From an uncultured Clostridia bacterium (GTDB lineage: Bacteria; Bacillota; Clostridia; UBA1212; UBA1255), in the NCBI GenBank assembly GCA_947625435.1, contig CANQOI010000005.1:1-60116 (forward strand): DNA of 60,116 bases, given 5' to 3'. A program made the translations under genes and the position numbers. The first letter of the stretch is position 1. Each line of letters opens with the position of its first letter. The notes beneath the pieces were generated by a model. That model was not told where the DNA came from. It ran no database searches and was given only the letters and a program-made list of their open reading frames with translations. Shown in pieces: positions 1 to 8,537 of this stretch.

Positions 1-4
1 CTGT

Positions 5-10
5 CCTCCT
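5..10 (-). promoter_or_regulatory. Ribosome-binding site of the next gene, outside the window
   Basis: On the minus strand AGGAGG lies just after the pstS stop codon, close to the window edge. It is the Shine-Dalgarno site of a gene starting to the left. By Pst operon convention that gene would be pstC, but none of it is visible. Confidence 0.55.
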
Positions 11-26
11 CGCGGTCTTTGCCCGG

Positions 27-836
27 TTATTTTACGGGTACTGCGCCCGCCTGCGAGATAAGCTGGGCTGCCTCGTCTGATGTCACAAAGTCAAAGAATT
101 TCCGTGCCGCATCGGAAAGCTCCACGCCGTTCTTTGTTACCAGCACGAACGGACGCTGAATCACATAGCTGCCGTCTTTGACTGTCGCTTCACCGGGCGA
201 AACACCGCCAACTGAGAGAGCCTTAACTTGATCGCTTACAGCGGCAAGAGAGGCATATCCGATCGCGTCCGGGTTACGGGAAACGGTGGTGATCACATCG
301 CCGGTCGATGTAAGCTCCTGGCGGTACTTACAGGCGTTCTCCGTACCCGTAATGGATTCAAAGCCGTCTCTTGTCCCGCTGCCTGCTTCACGTCCTATCA
401 CAACGATCTCAGCGTCATTTCCGCCGACCTCGGACCAATTGGTGATTTCCCCTGTATATATTTTGGCGATCGTCTCCATGTCGAGATCGTTTACTGCGTT
501 TTCCGGATTCACAATGACGGCAATCCCGTCACATGCAAGAACAGTTTCCGAAAGACCGTCTGCCTTTTCTTCTTCTTTCAGGCTGCGGCTGGAAAGGCCG
601 ATATCGCAGCGACCTTCCTTGACAGCCTGAATACCGGAACCGGAGCCGGTGGGATTATAAGTAAAAGTCATGCCGCTGTACTTTTCCTGAAATGCTTCTC
701 CCAGAACGCCGATCACTTCCTCCATTGAGGTAGATCCGTCAGTGGAAACCGTCCCGTCCTTTTGCGAAGCCCGGCAGCCTGCAAGCGCCGGTACCGCCAA
801 TGCAACTGCAAGGATCAATGTCAAAAGTTTCTTCAT
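27..836 (-). CDS. pstS: Phosphate ABC transporter substrate-binding lipoprotein
   Basis: This is the extracellular phosphate receptor of the high-affinity Pst importer, tethered to the membrane by lipid. The 269-residue protein starts with a lipoprotein signal peptide ending in LAGC (mature Cys21). The binding fold follows, with phosphate-contact motifs near TDGSTS, TGSGSG and REAGSGTRDGF, typical of PstS. Length fits the family. The ATG at 836 has an AGGAG site. A Pho-box-like repeat lies upstream and a ribosome-binding site for another gene lies directly downstream, so this is probably the first gene of a pst operon. Its codon use differs from its neighbours: of 16 isoleucine codons I count 9 ATC, 5 ATT and 2 ATA, whereas most genes here prefer ATA. 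That could reflect transfer or different expression. Confidence 0.95.
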   Translation of the reverse strand: MKKLLTLILAVALAVPALAGCRASQKDGTVSTDGSTSMEEVIGVLGEAFQEKYSGMTFTYNPTGSGSGIQAVKEGRCDIGLSSRSLKEEEKADGLSETVLACDGIAVIVNPENAVNDLDMETIAKIYTGEITNWSEVGGNDAEIVVIGREAGSGTRDGFESITGTENACKYRQELTSTGDVITTVSRNPDAIGYASLAAVSDQVKALSVGGVSPGEATVKDGSYVIQRPFVLVTKNGVELSDAARKFFDFVTSDEAAQLISQAGAVPVK

Positions 837-881
837 TATAAGATTCTCCTTTGCGTTTATTACCCTTTTGGGTACAGCTAT

Positions 882-937
882 ATGATAGCCCCCGCAAAAT
901 CAAATCCGTTATCTGCTTCATGTAAAATTGATGTAAA
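882..937 (-). promoter_or_regulatory. Pho-box-like direct repeat and candidate -10 upstream of pstS
   Basis: On the minus strand two TTTACA hexamers (932-937 and 921-926) are separated by exactly 5 bp. That is the spacing of PhoP boxes in Bacillus-type bacteria (TT(A/C/T)ACA repeats with 11-bp periodicity). A weak -10-like TATCAT lies at 882-887, about 33 bp further down, and an AGGAG site precedes the pstS ATG. No good -35 matches that -10, as expected for an activator-dependent promoter. Phosphate control is inferred. Confidence 0.55.
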
Positions 938-964
938 ATCGATCTGAGAAAAAATCTGTTTATC

Positions 965-1897
965 TTATTTGTTGATCTTACCGGAGGAAAGGACCTCTGC
1001 GAGGAAGCTCTCGGCCGTATCGGCGCGCTTGCTCATTCTTGCTATCGCAATGTACATGGTCTGTCTTTCGCTGTCGTACCTCTTATTGATATTCATACCG
1101 TCAAAGAATGAATTGTCGCTTATTTCAACAGCGTACACACCTGACTCTGCGTTATCGTCCTCCTCACCGCTGTTTTCATAGTAATAAAGGTCCGATTCAT
1201 CAATGCTGAATTCTCCGCCGTGCCTTGCGAGTATGTCGTCAAGCTTCATAAAAACGAGCTGATCCACATAAACATCGAGATTTTCCTTATCAATGATCAC
1301 GATGTCGATGACTCCGGTCGTAAATTCACTCCTGAACTGTACTGCCGCGCTTTTTGCGCTCGAATCAAGAAGAGTCGTCTCACCGTCCACGACCGTAAAA
1401 TACGATACGAACGGTGAATCGGAGATCTCGGATCTTTCTGCGATCTGTCTGTCTATATAATCGTCGGCCGATTCCGACATTCCCGGTTCAAAAGCGCCTA
1501 CAAATTTTATATACAGATCTTCTCTCTTTGAATCTTTTATCTGAAGGTATGTAAGTATCCCTATTATAAATACAAGTATCACTCCGCATATGATGAGCTT
1601 GTACGAATCGATATATGCAGAAAATCTTTGAAAAGCCCTCCTTATGCGGTACGGTATGATATTGCCGGGATCCGGGTCCCCGCCATCCCAGGGTTTTCCC
1701 GCGATATCGTAATATGCCTTCGTTATCCTGTTGTAATATTCCACATCCTCGTAAGTCGCACCGTATTCATCGCAGTGCTGTTTATACTGTCTCAGCAGAG
1801 CCCCGTATTTCTTTTCCACGAGCTCTCTGTCTGAATCTTCCGCGAGTCCGAGTACCGCATAGCTGCTCTGTTTTTCATTTACACTGTCATTTTCCAT
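965..1897 (-). CDS. Membrane protein with degenerate J-domain
   Basis: A 310-residue protein of unknown function. Residues 12-66 resemble a DnaJ J-domain (YAVLGL..., then helices with RQYKQH and YYNRITKAYYDI). However, the HPD tripeptide that activates Hsp70 is absent: KQHCDEY stands in the loop. One transmembrane segment lies at about 100-119. The remaining ~190 residues form an acidic, presumably extracytoplasmic domain that I do not recognise. The ATG at 1897 is set by GGAGG seven bases upstream. It has its own promoter and diverges from the dehydrogenase operon; its stop lies 128 bp before pstS. A J-like scaffold without co-chaperone activity is the most I would infer. Confidence 0.7.
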   Translation of the reverse strand: MENDSVNEKQSSYAVLGLAEDSDRELVEKKYGALLRQYKQHCDEYGATYEDVEYYNRITKAYYDIAGKPWDGGDPDPGNIIPYRIRRAFQRFSAYIDSYKLIICGVILVFIIGILTYLQIKDSKREDLYIKFVGAFEPGMSESADDYIDRQIAERSEISDSPFVSYFTVVDGETTLLDSSAKSAAVQFRSEFTTGVIDIVIIDKENLDVYVDQLVFMKLDDILARHGGEFSIDESDLYYYENSGEEDDNAESGVYAVEISDNSFFDGMNINKRYDSERQTMYIAIARMSKRADTAESFLAEVLSSGKINK

Positions 1898-1952
1898 TCA
1901 TTTACCTCCGGTCCGCGCAGAGCAATATTTCACGCCGACTTTCAACGTTTTT

Positions 1953-1981
1953 AGTTTACCACATAAATCTTTTAATTCCAA
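1953..1981 (-). promoter_or_regulatory. Candidate sigma-A promoter for the J-like membrane protein
   Basis: Minus strand: TTGGAA (1976-1981), 17-bp spacer, TAAACT (1953-1958). Each hexamer matches consensus at four of six positions, and it lies about 55 bp upstream of the start codon. Confidence 0.45.
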
Positions 1982-2024
1982 CTTTCTGTCGTAAAAATAA
2001 GTCTGTTTTCTATCATAATTCAGG

Positions 2025-2053
2025 TTGACGTTTCACATGCTTGGTGTTACAAT
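2025..2053 (+). promoter_or_regulatory. Sigma-A promoter of the dehydrogenase operon
   Basis: TTGACG (2025-2030), a 17-bp spacer, and TACAAT (2048-2053). Each hexamer has five of six consensus bases. The predicted start near 2060 gives a leader of about 60 nt ending in an AAGGAGG site before the E2 ATG. The -10 overlaps the first copy of a GGTGTTA repeat. Confidence 0.75.
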
Positions 2054-2083
2054 TTATCAGTAAGGTGTTAATTTGTAACACCT
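2043..2083 (+). promoter_or_regulatory. Operator-like repeat over the -10 and start site
   Basis: The heptamer GGTGTTA occurs three times: direct at 2043-2049 and 2064-2070 (21 bp apart, two helical turns) and inverted at 2076-2082. The last two form an 8-bp-arm inverted repeat (2063-2070/2076-2083) with a 5-bp centre. Placement over the -10 and start site suggests repression. The DeoR-family gene at the end of the operon is the obvious candidate regulator, by inference. The inverted repeat could also form a small hairpin in the leader, but no U-tract follows. Confidence 0.6.
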
Positions 2084-2119
2084 GTTTGTCAAAATGTATC
2101 ATACCAAGGAGGTTTTTGA

Positions 2120-3871
2120 ATGGCAACACCAATTATCATGCCAAGACAAGGGCAATCGGTTGAAAGCTGTATCATTTCAAACTGGGCCAAAAAGGTTGGA
2201 GACAGCGTTGCCGTTGGCGACACGTTATTTACTTATGAAACCGACAAGGCTACATTCGATGAAGAAGCAAAAGTCGAAGGTACCATGTTGGTTCATTTTT
2301 TTGAGGAGGGCGATGATGTTCCGTGCCTCACTAACGTATGCGTGATCGGTAATCAGGGCGAGGATTACTCCGCTTTTGCGCCCGGCGGCGCTGCTGCGAA
2401 GGAAGACAGTGCAGAAGCCGCTCCGCAGGTCGCTGCACCTGTTCAGGCGGCGCCCGCACCTTCGGCAAACGTACCGAAGTCAAATGCAAATCCCGTCATA
2501 ATGCCCCGTCAGGGACAGTCTGTGGAAAGCTGCATAATTTCAAAATGGAATGTAAAGGTCGGAGATCAGGTAAAGGAAGGAGACATGCTCTTTACCTACG
2601 AAACAGACAAAGCCACATTCGATGAAGAATCTAAGTTCAGCGGAACTGTACTCGCCATATTCTTTAAAGAGGGCGATGACGTTCCGTGCCTTACGAATGT
2701 ATGCGTTATAGGCGCTCCGGGAGACGGATATGCGGAATTTGATCCCAACGGAGCTCCCGCGGCGGCAGAAGCGGCAAATACAGCAGCTCCCGCCGAAGCA
2801 GGTCACACAGAAGCAGCGGCAGCGGCTCAGAGCGCTCAGCCTTCAGCGGCTCCGGTGAATCACGGCGAAAAGTATTTTATATCTCCCAGAGCGAAGAACT
2901 ACGCTGCGAGAACAGGTGTAAATCCGGCTTTTGTGGCAGGATCGGGTCCGTACGGCAGGATAGTTGAGAAAGACATTAAAGAATTTATAGCGGCAGGCGG
3001 AAATACCACATACGCGGCATCGGGCCTTGCAAAGGAAGGCATGAACGCCACCGGCTTTGCGGGAAAGATATCCTCGGCCGATCTCAGCGCTCCGGCAGCT
3101 GCCCCGGCGCCCGCGACAGCACAGGATGTTCAGAAGGCCGCGCCGGCACCTGCGCCTGCAGCTTCCGATGCGGAATACGAGGATGTAAAGATACCGAACA
3201 TACGCAAGGTCATATCAAGATCCATGCATACCTCCCTTTCCACAATGGCGCAGCTGACTCTGAATTCCTCTTTCGATGCCACATCGATACTCGAGTTCAG
3301 AAAGCAGCTTAAGGAGAACAAGGATAAGCTCGGTATCAACAATATCACCATTAACGACATAATCATATTTGCCGTTTCAAGAACGATACTCGCTCACAAG
3401 GATCTCAATGCCAACCTCATAGAAGACGGCACGGTCATGAGATATTTTAAGAACGCTCACATAGGTGTTGCGGTAGACACACCGAGAGGACTCATGGTTC
3501 CGACTCTCAGGGATGCCAACCTCAAATCTCTCAATGAAATTTCAATAGAGGCCAAGAAGCTTGCGACAGAAGCACAGGGCGGAACAATCAGCCCCGATCT
3601 TCTCAAAGGCGGCACATTCACGATAACAAATCTCGGCACGATGGGAATAGAGTCGTTCACGCCGGTGATAAATCCGCCTCAGACTGCTATACTCGGCGTA
3701 AATACGCTCGAGACACGCGTTAAGGCAGTAGGCGGAGAGATCAAGCCGTATCAGGCCATGACGCTCTCACTCACATTCGATCACAGGGCTCTTGACGGTG
3801 CCCCGGCTGCGAGATTTTTACAGGAACTGTGCAAGAATCTTGAAAATTTCACATTATTATTGATTAAATAA
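2120..3871 (+). CDS. 2-oxo acid dehydrogenase E2 (dihydrolipoyl acyltransferase), two lipoyl domains
   Basis: The core of a 2-oxo acid dehydrogenase complex; it carries the acyl group from E1 on lipoyl-lysine arms and passes it to CoA. Layout: lipoyl domain 1 (about 1-80, ETDKA with Lys43), Ala/Pro linker, lipoyl domain 2 (about 124-200, Lys164), linker, peripheral-subunit-binding domain (about 252-292, ISPRAKNYA...GRI), linker, catalytic domain (about 354-583). The HxxxDG active-site motif is His555 to Gly560. The lipoyl domains are near copies, and both contain PCLTNVC near their ends, which is unusual. AAGGAGG precedes the ATG. It is first in the operon; E3 starts 18 bp on. Whether the substrate is pyruvate, acetoin or a branched-chain keto acid cannot be told from sequence. 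Confidence 0.92.
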   Translation: MATPIIMPRQGQSVESCIISNWAKKVGDSVAVGDTLFTYETDKATFDEEAKVEGTMLVHFFEEGDDVPCLTNVCVIGNQGEDYSAFAPGGAAAKEDSAEAAPQVAAPVQAAPAPSANVPKSNANPVIMPRQGQSVESCIISKWNVKVGDQVKEGDMLFTYETDKATFDEESKFSGTVLAIFFKEGDDVPCLTNVCVIGAPGDGYAEFDPNGAPAAAEAANTAAPAEAGHTEAAAAAQSAQPSAAPVNHGEKYFISPRAKNYAARTGVNPAFVAGSGPYGRIVEKDIKEFIAAGGNTTYAASGLAKEGMNATGFAGKISSADLSAPAAAPAPATAQDVQKAAPAPAPAASDAEYEDVKIPNIRKVISRSMHTSLSTMAQLTLNSSFDATSILEFRKQLKENKDKLGINNITINDIIIFAVSRTILAHKDLNANLIEDGTVMRYFKNAHIGVAVDTPRGLMVPTLRDANLKSLNEISIEAKKLATEAQGGTISPDLLKGGTFTITNLGTMGIESFTPVINPPQTAILGVNTLETRVKAVGGEIKPYQAMTLSLTFDHRALDGAPAARFLQELCKNLENFTLLLIK

Positions 3872-3889
3872 GAAAGAGGTGCATTTTAA

Positions 3890-5257
3890 ATGGCATATGA
3901 TCTGATAGTCATAGGCGGCGGCCCTGCGGGATATCTTGCAGCAGAGCGCGCGGGAGAAGCAGGACTTAACACGCTCCTCATAGAGAAAAGGTTCATAGGC
4001 GGCGTTTGCCTCAACGAGGGCTGCATACCTTCCAAGGCGCTCCTCTACTCCGCCAAAATATATGACGGAGCCGCCCACGGAGAGAAATACGGAGTTTCCG
4101 CCAAGGAACTGACACTTGATCATAATTTCGTGGTCGAGCGTAAAAATAAAGTTGTAAATACACTCGTGAGCGGTATCAAATCAAAGCTTAAGAAGAATAA
4201 GGTTACTGTCGTTATGGCAGAAGCTAAGATCACCGGCAGAACGGCAGAAGGTTTTACGGTAGCTGCAGGCGGAGAGACATATACAGGCTCCAAGCTCCTG
4301 GTAGCCACAGGCTCGGTTCCCGTTACTCCTCCGATACCCGGCGTTAAAGAAGGGCTTGAGTCCGGTTTTGTACTTACGAACCGTGAGATACTCGATCTTA
4401 AAGAGGTTCCCGAGAAGCTCACCATAATAGGCGGAGGCGTTATAGGTCTTGAGATGGCTTCATATTTCAACACAGCCGGATCAAAGGTCACCGTGGTTGA
4501 GATGATGGATAAGATAGCGGGCCCCATGGATCGTGAAATATCCGAAATACTCATGAAAAATTACCAGAAGAAGGGCGTGACATTTAACCTCGGATGCCGC
4601 GTAACGGGAGTTCAGCCCGGCAAGGTGCTTTACGAATCTGAGGGTAAGACGTATGAGGTTCCTTCAGACAAGGTCCTGCTCAGCATAGGACGCCGCGCGT
4701 TCACGGAGGGTCTCGGACTCGAAACGATAGGCGTAGAGACGGAAAGAGGCAAGATCAAGACTGACGAACACGGACGCACGAACATTGCGGGAGTATATGC
4801 GACAGGCGATGTCAACGGATATTCAATGCTTGCCCACACCGCTTACCGTGAGACTGAAGTGGCGATCAATGACATACTCGGGATCAAGGACTCCATGCGC
4901 TATAACGCTATACCTTCCGTGATTTATACTAATCCGGAGGTTGCAGGCGTCGGTGAGACAGAAGAAACAGCGAAAGCAAAAGGTATCGATTATGAGGTCG
5001 CCAAGCTTTCAATGATGTATTCCGGAAGATATGTTGCAGAAAACGAAGGCGGAGACGGAATAATCAAGGTTCTGGTCAACAAGAAGTACAGAAATGTGAT
5101 AGGCGTTCATATGATAGGAAACTATTCATCCGAAATAATCTACGGCGCCGGCATACTTGTTGAGACTGAAATGCCTGTCAAAGACATTAAGAAGCTTGTA
5201 TTCCCCCATCCTTCGGTATGTGAAGTAATACGCGAAGGCATATTTGAATTTGAATAA
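3890..5257 (+). CDS. lpdA: Dihydrolipoyl dehydrogenase (E3)
   Basis: The flavoprotein reoxidises the dihydrolipoyl arms of E2 and reduces NAD+. The 455-residue protein has the FAD-binding motif GGGPAGYLAAERA (residues 9-21), the redox disulfide CLNEGC (Cys40, Cys45), an NAD-binding GGGVIGLEMA in the middle, the second FAD motif ATGDVNG, and the C-terminal His440/Glu445 catalytic pair (HPSVCE). Length is typical, with no extra lipoyl domain fused at the N-terminus. An AAAGAGG site precedes the ATG. It sits between E2 and E1 genes, so it almost certainly serves this complex. A glycine cleavage role is possible elsewhere, but no gcv genes are in view. Confidence 0.94.
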   Translation: MAYDLIVIGGGPAGYLAAERAGEAGLNTLLIEKRFIGGVCLNEGCIPSKALLYSAKIYDGAAHGEKYGVSAKELTLDHNFVVERKNKVVNTLVSGIKSKLKKNKVTVVMAEAKITGRTAEGFTVAAGGETYTGSKLLVATGSVPVTPPIPGVKEGLESGFVLTNREILDLKEVPEKLTIIGGGVIGLEMASYFNTAGSKVTVVEMMDKIAGPMDREISEILMKNYQKKGVTFNLGCRVTGVQPGKVLYESEGKTYEVPSDKVLLSIGRRAFTEGLGLETIGVETERGKIKTDEHGRTNIAGVYATGDVNGYSMLAHTAYRETEVAINDILGIKDSMRYNAIPSVIYTNPEVAGVGETEETAKAKGIDYEVAKLSMMYSGRYVAENEGGDGIIKVLVNKKYRNVIGVHMIGNYSSEIIYGAGILVETEMPVKDIKKLVFPHPSVCEVIREGIFEFE

Positions 5258-5286
5258 TAAAAAAATAAAGAAAGAGGTAACAGTTT

Positions 5287-7758
5287 ATGCCAAAATCACA
5301 ATTTATCGATCAAAAAACTGTGCGTAAGAGCGGCTGGATCAAATATCAGGACACACCTGTAAACCAGTACAATAAGACGATTGAAGAGGAAAAGGCCAAT
5401 TACTCTACAGAAGACTTTCTGCGCATTTACAGAGACATGTACATCATTCGCGAATTTGAGATGATGATAAACAGCATCAAGACGACGAGCGAATATAACG
5501 GTATTAAGTACAGCCATCCCGGACCGGCTCACCTTTCAATAGGACAGGAAGCGTCGGCTGTAGGTCAGGCATATCTTCTCGATACCAACGACTGGATATT
5601 CGGTTCGCACAGAAGTCACGGTGAAATACTTGCGAAAGGTCTTTCCGCGATCCAGAAGCTCAGCGACAAGGAGCTCATGGACATAATGGAAGGATATTTC
5701 GACGGCGCGGTCCTCAAGGTTGTTCAGAAGGATCAGGCGACCGTTAAAGAGCTTGCGATCGACTTCCTCGTATACGGAACACTCGCAGAGATATTCGCAA
5801 GAGAGACCGGCTTTCATAAGGGACTCGGCGGTTCTATGCACGCATTCTTCTGCCCCTTCGGAATTTATCCGAACAATGCTATAGTAGGCGGAAGCGCCAC
5901 TATAGCTACCGGAAGCGCTCTGTTTAAGAAGGTAAACAGGAAGCCCGGAATAGTCATAGCAAACGTAGGCGACGGAGCTTTGGGACGCGGTCCTGTATGG
6001 GAAGCGATAGCATTTGCCACAATGGATCAGTATAAGAAGCTCTGGGAAGGCGACATGAAGGGCGGACTGCCTCTGATATTCAACTTCTACAACAACCAGT
6101 ACGCTATGGGCGGTCAGACAAACGGAGAAACAATGGGTTATGAGATACTCGCGAGAATGGGCGCAGGAGTAAATCCCGAGCAGATGCATTCAGAGCGCGT
6201 TGACGGTTATAACCCGCTCGCAGTCATAGATGCTATACGCCGCAAGAAGGAAATACTCGCACAGAAGAAAGGGCCGGTTCTTCTTGATACTCTTACCTAC
6301 AGAACGACAGGTCACTCACCTTCCGATGCTTCAAGCTACAGAACGAAGGAAGAGATCGACATGTGGTTTGAAGGCAATGCGGTTACGGAGTTTAAGAACA
6401 AGCTCATTGCCGCAAAGGTTGCCACAGCCGAAGAGATCGATAAGATCGGCAAGGAGTGCGTAGAGCTCATAACGAAGATATGCGCTATGGCTGTTGACAC
6501 CGAGATCTCGCCGCGCATGGACTTCCTCAAGAATCCGCGCAGCATAGAAGATCTCATGTTCTCCAACCAGAAGATAGCCAAAATGGAAGATCGCGAGCCT
6601 GAGGTGCTTCTTAAGAAGGAAGACGATCCGAGAGTTCAGCAGATAGCAAAGAAGGAAAGATATGCTTTTGATAAGGACGGAAAGCCGTTCTCCAAGCTTA
6701 AGACATTCAATTACAGAGACGCTATCTTTGAGCCTATCATTGATAAATTCTATGAAGATCCTACGCTCATAGCTTACGGTGAAGAGAACAGAGACTGGGG
6801 CGGAGCTTTCGCGGTTTACAGAGGACTCACAGAAGCTCTTCCGTATCACAGACTTTTCAACTCGCCTATTTCCGAAGCTGCGATAGTAGGTACCGGCGTA
6901 GGTTATGCCATGAGCGGCGGCCGTGCCATAGTAGAGCTCATGTACTGCGACTTCTTAGGCTGTGCCGGCGATGAGATATTCAACCAGATGGCCAAGTGGC
7001 AGTCAATGAGTGCAGGCGTTCTTAAAATGCCTCTCGTTCTTCGTGTTTCCGTAGGTTCAAAATACGGTGCTCAGCACTCTCAGGACTGGACATCTCTTTG
7101 CGCTCACATACCCGGACTTAAGGTATGCTTCCCTGCTACACCTTACGATGCTAAGGGACTTATGACAAGTGCTCTTAACGGAACGGATCCTGTAGTATTC
7201 TTTGAGAGCCAGAGGATATACGATAAGGGCGAAGAATTCCATGAAGGCGGAGTTCCCGCAGGCAGCTATGAGATAGAGATCGGAGAGCCCGATATCAAGA
7301 AGGAAGGTAAAGATATAACGATACTCACGATAGGTGTTACGCTTTACAAGGCTCTCGAAGCTGCTAAGATACTTGAAGAGAAATACGGGATATCAGCGGA
7401 AGTCATAGACGCACGCTCACTCGTTCCTTTCAACTATGAAAAGGTTATAGAGTCGGTTAAGAAGACAGGAAAGATACTGCTCGCCAGCGACGCTTGCCAG
7501 CGCGGTTCGTTCCTCAATGATCTTGCCGAGAATATAACAGAGATGGCGTTTGATTATCTTGACGCGCCTCCGGTCATCGTAGGCGCCAAGAACTGGATTA
7601 CTCCCGCTTACGAATTCGATCACGAATTCTTCCCGCAGGCTTCCTGGTTCCTCGATGCCATAAACGAGAAGATAATGCCTCTTAAAGGTCACGTTAATAC
7701 GCCCAACATAAACTACACTACAAATGAGCGTCTGCGCATTTCAAAGAAAGGTGTATGA
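5287..7758 (+). CDS. 2-oxo acid dehydrogenase E1, fused alpha and beta chains
   Basis: The thiamine-diphosphate enzyme that decarboxylates the 2-oxo acid and loads the E2 lipoyl group. The 823-residue protein joins an E1-alpha half (about 30-430; [13 protein letters not shown], cofactor motif GDG at 228-230 and NN at 269-270, then [11 protein letters not shown]) to an E1-beta half (about 475-800; [29 protein letters not shown]). GDG and NN are 38 residues apart, more than the 24-30 usual in this motif, because of an insertion around [12 protein letters not shown]. An AAAGAGG site lies before the ATG. It follows E3 by 29 bp, and its stop overlaps the regulator gene. Similar fusions are known, and the keto-acid substrate is open. 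Confidence 0.92.
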   Translation: MPKSQFIDQKTVRKSGWIKYQDTPVNQYNKTIEEEKANYSTEDFLRIYRDMYIIREFEMMINSIKTTSEYNGIKYSHPGPAHLSIGQEASAVGQAYLLDTNDWIFGSHRSHGEILAKGLSAIQKLSDKELMDIMEGYFDGAVLKVVQKDQATVKELAIDFLVYGTLAEIFARETGFHKGLGGSMHAFFCPFGIYPNNAIVGGSATIATGSALFKKVNRKPGIVIANVGDGALGRGPVWEAIAFATMDQYKKLWEGDMKGGLPLIFNFYNNQYAMGGQTNGETMGYEILARMGAGVNPEQMHSERVDGYNPLAVIDAIRRKKEILAQKKGPVLLDTLTYRTTGHSPSDASSYRTKEEIDMWFEGNAVTEFKNKLIAAKVATAEEIDKIGKECVELITKICAMAVDTEISPRMDFLKNPRSIEDLMFSNQKIAKMEDREPEVLLKKEDDPRVQQIAKKERYAFDKDGKPFSKLKTFNYRDAIFEPIIDKFYEDPTLIAYGEENRDWGGAFAVYRGLTEALPYHRLFNSPISEAAIVGTGVGYAMSGGRAIVELMYCDFLGCAGDEIFNQMAKWQSMSAGVLKMPLVLRVSVGSKYGAQHSQDWTSLCAHIPGLKVCFPATPYDAKGLMTSALNGTDPVVFFESQRIYDKGEEFHEGGVPAGSYEIEIGEPDIKKEGKDITILTIGVTLYKALEAAKILEEKYGISAEVIDARSLVPFNYEKVIESVKKTGKILLASDACQRGSFLNDLAENITEMAFDYLDAPPVIVGAKNWITPAYEFDHEFFPQASWFLDAINEKIMPLKGHVNTPNINYTTNERLRISKKGV

Positions 7759-7760
7759 TC

Positions 7761-8537
7761 ATGCAGCAGGAGAGACGTCAGGCTATATTATCCACAATAG
7801 ATGAATATGGTGAGATTTCTCTTGCGGAACTTTGTTCTTTGTTTCCCGACGTATCGTCCATGACGGTACGTCGGGATCTTACTGAATTAGAAGCCAGGGG
7901 CAGCATAATCAGGACAAAAGGCGGCGCCATAAGCGTGCGCAGTATAAATCCCTCCCTTTCATCAAAGGGAGAAGAAAACGAATATTCTTTAAGAGCCAGA
8001 CTCAATATCGCTCAAAAAAAATCGATCGCAAAAAAGGCTCTGCAATTCGTGCAAAAAGACAGATCGATATATTTCGACGCCGGATCCACCATAATGGCTC
8101 TTGCCGAGCTCGTTCCGAATGACAATATGACAATAATAACCAACGGTATCAATGTGGCTCAGGCACTTGTATCGAATGCGAATATAAATGTAATGGTACC
8201 TGCGGGAAGTGTGAACCGCAATACTCTGTCGGTATCGGGAAGCGAATCGCTCGCTTTTATCGACAAGATAAATATAGAGCTCGCATTTATGTCTGCATCG
8301 GCTTTTTCACTTGAAGCCGGATTTACCGTGTCAAATATCAATGAAGCGGAACTCAAAAGAAAGGTCATATCCCGCGCAAAAAAAACCATCATGCTTCTTG
8401 ATAACAGTAAGATCGGCAAAGATCTGCTGTTCACCCTTGCCGACATTGATCAAATCCATGTTCTAATCACTGACAGTCCGCTCTCTGAAGAGCTTTCCGA
8501 ATTCATTCTCAAAAAAGGAATATCACTTATATACTGA
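7761..8537 (+). CDS. DeoR-family transcriptional regulator
   Basis: The N-terminal winged helix-turn-helix (about 1-56; MQQERRQAIL...TVRRDLTELEARG) is the DeoR signature. A C-terminal DeoRC sensor domain follows (YFDAGSTIMALAE, then NGINVAQALV and LLDNSKIGK). In this family it usually binds a sugar phosphate or similar metabolite and relieves repression. An upstream ATG at 7755 overlaps the E1 stop codon as ATGA, but the AAAGG site is only three bases from it and nine from the ATG at 7761, so I favour 7761. Being last in the dehydrogenase operon it probably controls it, possibly through the GGTGTTA repeats at 2043-2083. The ligand is unknown. Confidence 0.9.
   Translation: MQQERRQAILSTIDEYGEISLAELCSLFPDVSSMTVRRDLTELEARGSIIRTKGGAISVRSINPSLSSKGEENEYSLRARLNIAQKKSIAKKALQFVQKDRSIYFDAGSTIMALAELVPNDNMTIITNGINVAQALVSNANINVMVPAGSVNRNTLSVSGSESLAFIDKINIELAFMSASAFSLEAGFTVSNINEAELKRKVISRAKKTIMLLDNSKIGKDLLFTLADIDQIHVLITDSPLSEELSEFILKKGISLIY

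Noticed and set aside
2094-2345. Plus-strand frame starting upstream of the E2 ATG
   Set aside because: No ribosome-binding site and it runs out of frame through a lipoyl domain.
5536-6189. Long open frame on the minus strand inside the E1 gene
   Set aside because: A shadow of the coding strand: the E1 protein matches its family throughout, while this translation shows no domain, and no ribosome-binding site was seen.
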